This document shows positions 56,291-64,000 of a stretch of DNA of 64,000 nt, piece after piece. Source of the DNA: Microvelia longipes (Eukaryota > Arthropoda > Insecta > Hemiptera > Veliidae). The translations under genes and the position numbers were made by a program. Location: contig JACMZG010001908.1 of NCBI GenBank assembly GCA_018340805.1, positions 40,457,127-40,521,126 of the forward strand, in the 5' to 3' direction. The notes beneath the pieces were generated by a model, which searched no databases, was not told the DNA's origin, and was given only the letters and a program-made list of their open reading frames with translations. Each line of letters begins with the position of its first letter. Position 1 is the first letter of the stretch.

Positions 56291-56400
56291 AGTGAACCGC
56301 CTTTCGTGTTATCAGTAGTGCTTCTTCTATATATAGTATTATTCTAAGACTATAACCTTCGACGTCACGGGGATTAGAGGTTCGTATCTTACATACTTTT
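56283..56400 (+). repeat. tRNA-like repeat with B-box-like sequence
   Basis: CCACCAGTGAACCGCCTTTC, GTGTTATCAGTAG, CTTCTTCTATATATAGTATT, CTATAACCTTCGACGTCACG and GATTAGAGGTTCGTATCTTA. GAGGTTCGTATCTTAC is close to a pol III B box. It is the inverted partner of 54331-54430. Confidence 0.55.
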
Positions 56401-57654
56401 CTCAATTTATATAAGATTACTTTACAAATAAACTGTCGGCAACTTGGCATCATTTAACGCTTTAAACTAAGATACCACTTGAGGTGGTTCCAGCAAGGCT
56501 TATTCCTGATAAGCTGCAATGCTCTACGTTACATTATTATTGTAATATACAGGACTTTAACATAAAGCATAATCATTTTACAAAATACCTCATTAATAAT
56601 TGTACATTAGATACACAACTTATAATTATAGATCGTCATCACTGCCAGCAAGCTTCAAATAATTCATTAATTAGTTGTGTGTAAAAATGTTTTAACTGAT
56701 TTCAGCAAATATAATTTCCTGACAAAACTATTGTGAAAAATAAATCATTTAAAATTTAGTATAATTGTTTATGAAATTGCTATAATTAACCATAAAAGTT
56801 TTCAACAATTTGAACAAATTTAAATTAAATAAAATTAATACCAAAAAAAACTCTAATTAAAATAAAAACCATTGCCAAATAATTTCCTTCAACGAGTTTT
56901 AACCCAAGTAATATTATTCTTTTTTAACAAGTGTAATTAAAATTGAATTATTATTGTTATATTTGTTCTGATTTTAGTCCTTGCTTTCAGTATTTTTCCT
57001 GTCATATTTCAAGACGCTGGTTAAGGCAAGATAAAGCAGGAATATATCCGTTTAAATAAAACCTTGAAATTGAATTATTTTAAGAAGGTTTAGATTTATA
57101 GCTATCAAGACCTTACCTACCAATCTCAACTCTATGTAAACACATTTTCTCTTAAATTAAGGAAATAATTTTTCTCTTTTTATGAAAAATAATTAGTTTT
57201 GAGCAATGTTCTTTTTTGAAATGTTTGGAAGGGAGATTCATTTTTTTAGGATGACTGATTATAACTTCCTGAGGTGTTGTTTCAAGTATCTGTTTGATAT
57301 GTTGCTATTAGAAACAAAAAGTAAGTAGCTTTTTTTAGTATTAGAATAGTATAATAAGTTAGTAAAAGTAGGAATAGGAAGAAATGCAACATGATATAGA
57401 AGGTGGTGTCTATTTTAGGTTTTTAACTGTAGAGCGTGTTGGCTACCAATATTAATAATATCCGTGTTTATAGAGATAATATTTTTTAAGATTAGATTAA
57501 ATTTTGGAACATCGAAAAAGTAACTTACTACCTTCGCTTATAAATACAATAAAATAATCAGTACAAAATTACAGTAAGTAGAATAGCAGAACGTGAAAAA
57601 TACAAATCAAAACACAAACAATGTGCGGAAAGTCGGAAAAATTGATGTGTTACA
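56401..57654. other. AT-rich DNA, nothing recognised
   Basis: No coding or repeat signal that I can name. Confidence 0.45.
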
Positions 57655-57800
57655 GTCTTAAATCACTCTTGAAGGAGGTTTCAATGAGGTTACACAGAGC
57701 CCCTGAAAGCCCCAAAATTATGTTTCAGGCCTCTAAATTTATTGAGATAGACTATGCCCCTTCTAGTGTATATCTCTATGTATAGAGATATACATAGATC
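57655..57800. repeat. Dispersed repeat shared with 32.04 kb, ending in a hairpin
   Basis: AATGAGGTTACACAGAGCCC, ATTATGTTTCAGGCCTCTAA and TTGAGATAGACTATGCCCC parallel the 32-kb copy. At 57769-57796 TGTATATCTCTA/TAGAGATATACA forms a perfect 12-bp-arm hairpin. Confidence 0.65.
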
Positions 57801-58034
57801 CCCCCTGAAGGATTTCAGATGGTGTAGTGGCAACACTTAAACTCTAATTTAATTGAGTTGGCTATAATTTATTGTAACAATATTCTATGAAATCTAAGAA
57901 TGTGAGTTAGTGTTCACTAAGATGACCTTTCATAAACAGTTTTACCGACATGTGATGGACCCTACTGCTATAATGATGGTATGGTAACTTTTAAAACAAT
58001 ATTTCCGAAACAAAAATCTAGAACAGGGTGCTGC

Positions 58035-58618
58035 TGACCAATTTCCTCATCTTACTAGATTCACCACTTCGAACTCGCTACGCTCGTCCTTAGAATTCAA
58101 AAACGCTGAATTTATTTTTAGTAGCAGAAATATCAATTTTTTATCCCACCTATCAAATGACCACGCTCTATGCTTCTTAGCACTTGTGATCCGACAAACA
58201 TCTTAAATACGTTCGGGGTTTTATGATTTATGATGACTTTTAAAAATACATACTCATGCCGTTCTATAAAAATGGAACTTATATAGGGCTTCATGCGTTC
58301 CATGCAATAATCGATCTGTGTTTCATGCAAATTTGAAATTTTGGTTGAGTCATTAATGGAATTATTTCCCGAATACCACTAGAATTCTATTCTCAATTAC
58401 CAAAATTTTGGTTTTTGTACCAAGTGTCAACTCTTCAGTATGTACTGAACCAAGTACACTTGGAGCCACGATGATAACAGATACACACATACAGACAGGC
58501 AACTTGGAAAAATCCCTCAGGAAGTTTTGAAACAGACAATTCAGGTCAAATCATGGGTTTTAGGGCAAAAACAATTCTTATATATTCCTTATATACCTAC
58601 GGTATAAATGAGGAAATT
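58035..58618 (-). repeat. 5S-core dispersed repeat, nearly complete copy 12
   Basis: Minus strand: ATTTCCTCATTTATACCGTA, the GT-rich stretch, ATCATCGTGGCTCCAAGTGT, GAGTTGACACTTGGTAC, a long middle, the 5S-like block at 58141-58196 (GGATCACAAGTGCTAAGAAG, CATAGAGCGTGGTCA), then GGACGAGCGTAGCGAGTTCG and TAAGATGAGGAAAT. Confidence 0.75.
58141..58196 (-). promoter_or_regulatory. 5S rRNA-like block in copy 12
   Basis: GTCGGATCACAAGTGCTAAG matches the 5S stretch before and into box A better than other copies; the box C part is degraded (TAGGTGGGATAA). Confidence 0.6.
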
Positions 58619-61150
58619 TCATGAACCGATAGATAATATCTGGTATTCAAGGTATATGAAATTATTAATTTTCTGTGGTACATAGATACAATGTGCCGAA
58701 CTACATAACGTGCAATTGATTTAATACTCATGACACTACAGATTGTGCTTCTGTTCCAGCAAGTGTCTCAACGCGTTACTATATTCTTTACAAAATATTA
58801 CGGGTTCAAGTATATTGTTGTAAAATGAAATCTGTTTACCGTTTTCTAAAGACATCAGAATCCACATAAACTAAATTTGTTTACAAAAGGTTTCATACTG
58901 TTTTCAACACGTGACTGAAATGGTAATGAAATCAGCATCATGAAGAAATCGAGTAGGGTCTTAAAAGCCAGATGTGGGGTAAAGTTCGTCATCATAGTGG
59001 TTTTAGAGCTTTGCGGATCACCTCGTTTCGGTCGTATCAGTGTCTTTACATTAACATCGTTTTCTTTTAAGGGTTCTTTCATCTTAAGGGTGGTTACGCT
59101 ACTGTGTTTCTGAGTCACTCCTTCTCGAATTCTTTCTATAAAAACACCCTTTCATATTCTTAACTCCCTCGGAGAACATTAAATCTACCCATATTCCAGG
59201 ACTTCTTTTTCATTAAGCGTTACTACTTTCCGATGAAGGGAAACGGGCAGTTTTACGCCGGATTACTGCCCTCCAATCAAGGGATTCCTAACACGTCATC
59301 TAGCGTTAATCAACTTCCCTGCTGAACCCTTATGAAGCCCCACCACTTCACCAATCTACCTAATGCTCTTCCCCTCTTAAGTCGAGATTTATAGTAATTT
59401 TAAACATTTCCATAGATAGCCCGAACATATGCAATGCAAACAGAAGGTGTCCATTTGCATTCATTTTCTTTTACTAAGATTTCCCTAAAGAGTTTACTTA
59501 TTCCATTTTCTTTTATTACAAAAATTAGATTAAATAAATACCAATTTCTTGCATTGGAAAAACATTCAGCTAGATTACATTTACCTTTTAACTCTAAATT
59601 GCTATTTTCTTTAATAATATCGAAAATTGGTTATTGTTTTTATCCCTCAAAAACAGTGTTATGGAATTAAATGCTTAGTCTAAACAAATGCTACAATGTA
59701 AACAGTAATAAGAAGAATTAAACGTTTCTTAAGACTTTTGACCCCATTTGTTTCAGCCGCAATGCACTGCGCTGTTGACCTAATGTTCACTGTTATGTTT
59801 GCTCTAAAAAAATGTTGCTTTAAAAACAACTACTCCGACAACAGTCATTCATTTAATGACAGTTACCCTAAAATAATAACTGAGTTTTTAACAGTCTTTG
59901 GTTTGAACCTAAGTTATTATTTTAATATCAACATAGCAATAATCCATTTAAAAAAAAAACATGGAATAGCTACCTTGAGAACCTAATTGACGGAAGATAA
60001 TCTAAATCATAGTTTAGATTTTTATTTTTATTTAAACATTTCCTATGTTTAATATAAAAAATAGCAACAAACTTCTAATAAAATAATAATAATAAAAACT
60101 TATAAATACTAATAGAAAAATTATACTAAAACCTTTATTTGAAATATAATTTACCGTGTGTTATCCAAGATGTTCGAAATTTATAAAAGTGATTCAATCC
60201 GATGTAAACAAACCAAACGCATTTGGCGGCTTCTTATGAATTTATGAAGGTTTTATGAATGATTTTTTTTTTATAAACGACGAGTGACGTCATTGTAGGA
60301 ATCGGTATAGGCGGTCAACATTGCAATTTTGCAATTTATTCGTGCAATGACGTCAATTCCGTACTATAACCTCACAAGTAAAAAAAAAATATATCAGTTT
60401 TTGTGTTAGCACATTAATTAGTGCTTTAGGAGTGACAAGTCAAGCACATTAAGCTGTCTTGGCAAAATCTGAGCATATTTACTTATAATACTGTTACTAT
60501 CGGAACCTAATTTTCTATTCTCATCATTCCTTTGGCTCAGAATAAAATAATTCATTTTTATTATAAGGTTCAACAGAGGTCTGGTGACCTTGTTGTAAAA
60601 CTGAGCTATTTTATAGTTAATAATTTCTTCCTCACGTCTTAATGTAAGTATGTATGAAAAGTATATAGAGTTCACTTGAAAAATCAGAATCCGAGATTTT
60701 TGCATGATCATTCTTTTCAGGCACTTTTATAACACTCTAAGTGGTTTTACATTCAGATACACTGATTTGCGAGCCTTTAGCCCGCTCAGAAACTCTGATG
60801 TTTATATTATTATTTTTCATGGCATTTTGCTAGTAATTAGTAAATTTTCATATCATCCCCATGAGCACAATTTAATATTTTCATGTCAACGTGAATGACC
60901 TCATATCAGGTAATGATTATTAGGAGTATAATCATTGTATAATTTGTATAATTAATTGTAAGGTAAGTGGCTCCAAAGCGGCCCTAATTATTCGCTAAAT
61001 ATATACGACGAAACGTCCAATAAGTCCAAATCCCAAAAATGTCCTATGAAACGATAGAATGTTCATGCACAATTGAATGTGCATGAACCATAAAAAAGCA
61101 TACAATTTAAAAAAAAAAACTTTTAAACGCCTATATCAGAGTAAAATAAA
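58619..61150. other. AT-rich DNA, nothing recognised
   Basis: Several frames of 65-97 codons (58855-59118 minus, 59434-59670, 59738-59986, 60418-60711 minus) show no recognisable domain. 59160-59400 is somewhat richer in G+C without readable protein. Confidence 0.4.
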
Positions 61151-61151
61151 T

Positions 61152-61621
61152 TTGCCGCGGTGGTCTGCATGTCGGGCGAATTTCCTTTGGAATGCGTTTT
61201 CCGTCCTTAACAATCTATTTTTTACTTGAGGTGCCGGTTTATGGTTTATAACCTATGCAGTTACTCAAGTATCAAGTACTGCTCGTAACTCATTCTTTCT
61301 GGTTTTTTTAAGGATATGCGCATTATTATCCAGTATTATACAAAACTATGCCTCTAAAATTAGCAGTGCGCACCATTATTTACACTAGTTTAAAGCTCAG
61401 TTAGTGTATATCTTTAAAGGTTATGGGTTTCCTTTGAAAAATACGGATAATGAGTTACGAGTAGTGTGAAATACATTACGAGTTGTGCTTAATAATTGAG
61501 TAAGTGCTGAAGGTATATAGCATAAACCGGAACCTTAAGCAAGAAATGATTGTTAAGCACGGAAACATGCACTTTTAAAGAAAACATACTTTGTCGCCCG
61601 ACATGCGCCCCTTCACGCCAG
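61152..61621. mobile_element. Foldback/MITE-like element with about 150-175-bp inverted arms
   Basis: The left arm (GCATGTCGGGCGAA, CCGTCCTTAACAATC, TGCCGGTTTATGG, CTGCTCGTAACTCATT; 61152-61296) is matched in reverse on the right (AATGAGTTACGAGTAGTG, CATAAACCGGAACCTTAAGC, GATTGTTAAGCACGGAAAC, CGCCCGACATGCGCC; 61447-61621). The right arm is about 30 bp longer because of an extra ACGAGTTGTG duplication. The interior loop has no protein. Confidence 0.75.
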
Positions 61622-61667
61622 AATTATTTTGTTGTTATAATCTTATATAATGTAAAAAATTATCGCT

Positions 61668-61745
61668 TTTCCCAGGATTCGAACCCAGGTACCTGGCTCT
61701 GAGTGATGGTATTGTCTCCAGACCTCTCTCATTCAACTCACAGGC
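61668..61745 (-). repeat. tRNA-derived repeat head (A and B boxes)
   Basis: Minus strand: TGGCCTGTGAGTTGAATGAG resembles an A box with long D loop, and GGGTTCGAATCC is a perfect B box, 50-60 nt apart. I could not fold an acceptor, D and anticodon arm, so it is more likely a SINE head or tRNA pseudogene than a working tRNA. Confidence 0.5.
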
Positions 61746-62045
61746 CAAAAAACATCGAAAATGACTCCCTACTTGAAATGTTTTCTTTAACGGCCGTATT
61801 TTAGGTTTTCTGATAATTTACCACCGAATGTTCTTATCGATTTCAGATTGGTTTTGTTTCATTAAGCGCCCAAACAAAAATACATAGCCTACTCAACATT
61901 TAATTTTCAACGACTGTTATTTTAGTTTCCGGTAATTTATTATGGGTTTTCAACTTTGTTGTCATTTAAAGTGGTCGTTTATAAGTCGTTTATAAATTGT
62001 AATTAAGCCGAATTATAATTATTATTTGTGGTTTTTTAGTGTTTC

Positions 62046-62340
62046 CATTAAAGATTTGAAACCGAGAATTTACCTGAATTGAGCGTTTTAGGTGATTTTA
62101 ATATTTCCTGTCTGACTGTGCGTGTGAATATATGTGTCTTTTTATCTATTATCATCGTAGTTCCTAGTGTATTTATGCTTATAGCTGAAACGTGGTACAA
62201 AAAAAATAATGTTTAGGTCTAGTTGTGCTATGCGGGAAATATTTTTCATGATGTCATTCACCAGCAATAATGACTCACCAAAAATTTTAAATCCGATAAG
62301 GTGAGGGAAAGTGCCGAGGTACCGCGTACCAATTTTTTTT
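62046..62340 (+). repeat. 5S-core dispersed repeat, internally deleted copy 13
   Basis: GAAACCGAGAATTTACCTG, CTATTATCATCGTAGTTCCT, AGTGTATTTATGCTTATAGC, TGATGTCATTCACCAGCAAT and finally GATAAGGTGAGGGAAAGTGC and CGAGGTACCGCGTACCAATT. The segment with the 5S-like block is deleted. Confidence 0.75.
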
Positions 62341-63123
62341 TGTTTTAGATAGAGATAAAGACGTTTAACATTATTTTTTGAGTTTTCCGAATTTGATACG
62401 ATAAAAGTGGGAAAACATTTTTCCCTAAAAAATGAAGTTTTTTGTAAGTCTCTATGAAAGGAATGTTATACTTTTGTGAGTTTTTATAGAAAAGATGTTC
62501 TGTCAAGACAAACACATGTTAGTCTTTAGAATTAGAGTGAAAAGGGTACGCTGAGAGAGCCAAAAATGCTCTTTTTTGCTCTTGTATTTATTTTTTCCCC
62601 TGAGAGCTCTCGTACTCTTAGGTCCATTAAGGAGCTCTTTTTCTTTAAAGGCATACTTTTTTGTAGTTCTACCCCAACGGACCAATTATCCTGAAAACGG
62701 TAATGCTTCTTTAATTTTGACGAATAACTCCCCTAGTTCTCTGGTCATTACGGTCTCAAAACAATTCGCTTTCTTATGCTTGCCCATTTTCTTTTGCAGT
62801 TTTTTACTTGAGTTTTTAGAAGGTAATAAAGTTGCCAATTTTATTTCCACTCAAGATTTTAATCGCCAGCTTTAATTGAAATAGTAGTATGTAGCACCCT
62901 ATAATTATATCTTTCTTTAAAAAAAATCCGAGAAAATTTAAAATCGGTTTTGATTATACTATACTCTAAGATGAAAATACTAAGTACTAGCCAAATTTAA
63001 TTAGTTGGTCGGGGGTTGTATTTAGATTTCTTTTTATGAATTATCTTGCCCAAGTTCTTTATTTTATATTGTATTTATATAAACCTTGAACAATCTTTGA
63101 TGACAAATAAGATAATTATGCTA
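62341..63123. other. No recognised gene; overlapping open frames
   Basis: 62576-62875 (+, 99 codons) and 62503-62685 (-, 60 codons) overlap on opposite strands. Neither shows a known domain. Confidence 0.3.
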
Positions 63124-63342
63124 ATATAAGGTATATAATGCAGATATTGAGGTATGAAATACAGATATAAGGTATATAATGCAGGTATTAAGGTATGAAA
63201 TACAGATATAAGGTATATAATGCAGATATTAAGGTATGTAATACAGATACAAGCTATTTATTACAGATATAAGGTATGTAATACAGATATAAGGTATATA
63301 ATGGTAAGGTATAAAATACAGATGTAGGGTATACATTGTAGA
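63124..63342. repeat. Minisatellite, 19-21-bp unit
   Basis: Unit ATAAGGTATATAATGCAGAT alternates with ATTAAGGTATGAAATACAG-type variants, about 11 copies, next to the SINE tail. Confidence 0.9.
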
Positions 63343-63353
63343 TTTACTATATA
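63343..63353. repeat. SINE target-site duplication, left copy
   Basis: TTTACTATATA, identical to 63600-63610. Confidence 0.7.
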
Positions 63354-63599
63354 TAATAATAATAGTGCCTGTTTAGAGCCTTGTGGTCCATTAGGGATAA
63401 CCCCCGCGGGAACTACCTCAGGTTGTATTGGCAACTATTACTCCCATAGTGTAATCTAATGTTAATGATAATTTATGTAAACCATTATCTTATTTAAACT
63501 GAGAGCCTAACCTGGGACGCGAACCCTAGACCTCCGTAGAGTCAAAGATCAGTATCAATACTGACGCTCTAACGACCCGACCACGAAGGCGCGGTGTGT
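63354..63599 (-). mobile_element. tRNA-derived SINE with LINE-like 3' tail
   Basis: Minus strand starts ACACACCGCGCCTTCGTGGT, with A box TGGTCGGGTCGTTAGAGCG, then B box AGGGTTCGCGTCCCAGG about 45 nt later. The body contains GTTGCCAATACAACCTGAGG and GGACCACAAGGCTCTAAACA and ends in an ATTATTATT tail. An 11-bp duplication TTTACTATATA flanks it. The 3' section resembles the 3' end of the LINE fragment at 3.36-3.43 kb. Transcription by RNA polymerase III from the internal boxes and LINE-driven copying are inferred. Confidence 0.8.
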
Positions 63600-63610
63600 T
63601 TTACTATATA
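63600..63610. repeat. SINE target-site duplication, right copy
   Basis: TTTACTATATA, exact match to 63343-63353. Confidence 0.7.
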
Positions 63611-64000
63611 ATAATTCTTATCACGCTCCTGTTAAAAATATTAAAAATTCCATAAAAGATCAGGAGAGTACTTGTCTCTGATTTATGATTTATACTTGTC
63701 GGTCTGTTAAACAAAGTCGCAAATTATAATGGGTCAAATAAATTTGCTGACTTCAGTTACTGCACATTTAACATATTATTTAAATAATATGTTTAATTTA
63801 ACATAGTTTTAAATTAAATGATACAGAATTTATGTGTACTTGCATATTGCATAGGGGGAGTATTATATCTATTTACCAACAAATATTAGAAAAATTAGTT
63901 TTTAAAATTACTTGCACATATGAGTTAGGTATTGAGTTTTAGCTAAGACCGATATGTCTACCCTTGTAACGAATGGTTCAGGCTATTAGTTTACGCCCTG
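63611..64000. other. AT-rich DNA, nothing recognised
   Basis: Only a short inverted AT-rich stretch near 63772-63800 (TTTAAATAATATGTTTAA). Confidence 0.4.

Noticed and set aside
61668..61745. Functional tRNA gene on the minus strand
   Set aside because: The B box is perfect, but no acceptor stem, D arm of normal size or anticodon arm can be folded.
62503..62875. Overlapping opposite-strand genes
   Set aside because: Neither frame shows a domain, codon bias or start context; likely chance open frames in locally G+C-richer DNA.

Overview
Overall: this is an AT-rich eukaryotic window (roughly 70% A+T by eye) that looks like repeat-packed intergenic or intronic arthropod DNA. I infer an insect, possibly hemipteran, from the mix of element types; no host gene proves this. 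I found no intact host protein gene and no complete tRNA or rRNA gene. Every protein signal I can name belongs to a mobile element, and nearly all are frameshifted, truncated or both.

Layout. 0-3.5 kb: 3' ends of two different non-LTR retrotransposons (1.06-1.54 kb, 2.35-3.43 kb). 3.5-8.2 kb: AT-rich DNA with a few direct repeats and one old dispersed-repeat copy. 8.3-13.5 kb (minus strand): a decayed CR1/Jockey-type LINE with a PHD-like zinc-finger/coiled-coil ORF1, an apurinic-type endonuclease and a degraded reverse transcriptase. It runs through a 686-N assembly gap and is split by about 1.2 kb of unrelated DNA. 14.49-18.76 kb: an almost complete I-group-like LINE (endonuclease, RT, RNase H, C-terminal CCHC) bounded by a 13-bp target-site duplication and carrying a local 81-bp duplication in place of the endonuclease-RT linker. 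19.2-23.7 kb: four copies of a roughly 650-bp dispersed repeat; one is interrupted by a perfect 135-bp-arm palindrome with its own 13-bp duplication. 28.5-31.6 kb: hairpin cluster, LINE ORF1 relic, long (TA)n tract and the GIY-YIG end of a Penelope-like element. 39.7-40.35 kb: a 27-bp minisatellite inside a repeat copy. 52-56.4 kb: a foldback element, a hAT-type non-autonomous element with 8-bp target duplication, and a 5'-truncated minus-strand LINE ending in (TTA)n. 61.1-61.8 kb: a second foldback element and a tRNA-like repeat. 63.1-63.6 kb: a minisatellite and a tRNA-derived SINE with an 11-bp target duplication.

The most interesting system is the dispersed repeat found about 14 times on both strands. 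Its better-preserved copies contain a block of about 50-60 nt resembling the internal promoter region of 5S rRNA, placed in the 3' third of the repeat rather than at its head as in classical SINE3 elements. A second link is between the tRNA-derived SINE at 63.4 kb and the LINE fragment ending at 3.43 kb: their 3' ends look alike, as expected of a SINE borrowing a LINE's reverse transcriptase.

Limits: all homology calls are by eye from translated motifs and repeat-to-repeat comparison within the window; clade names are provisional.
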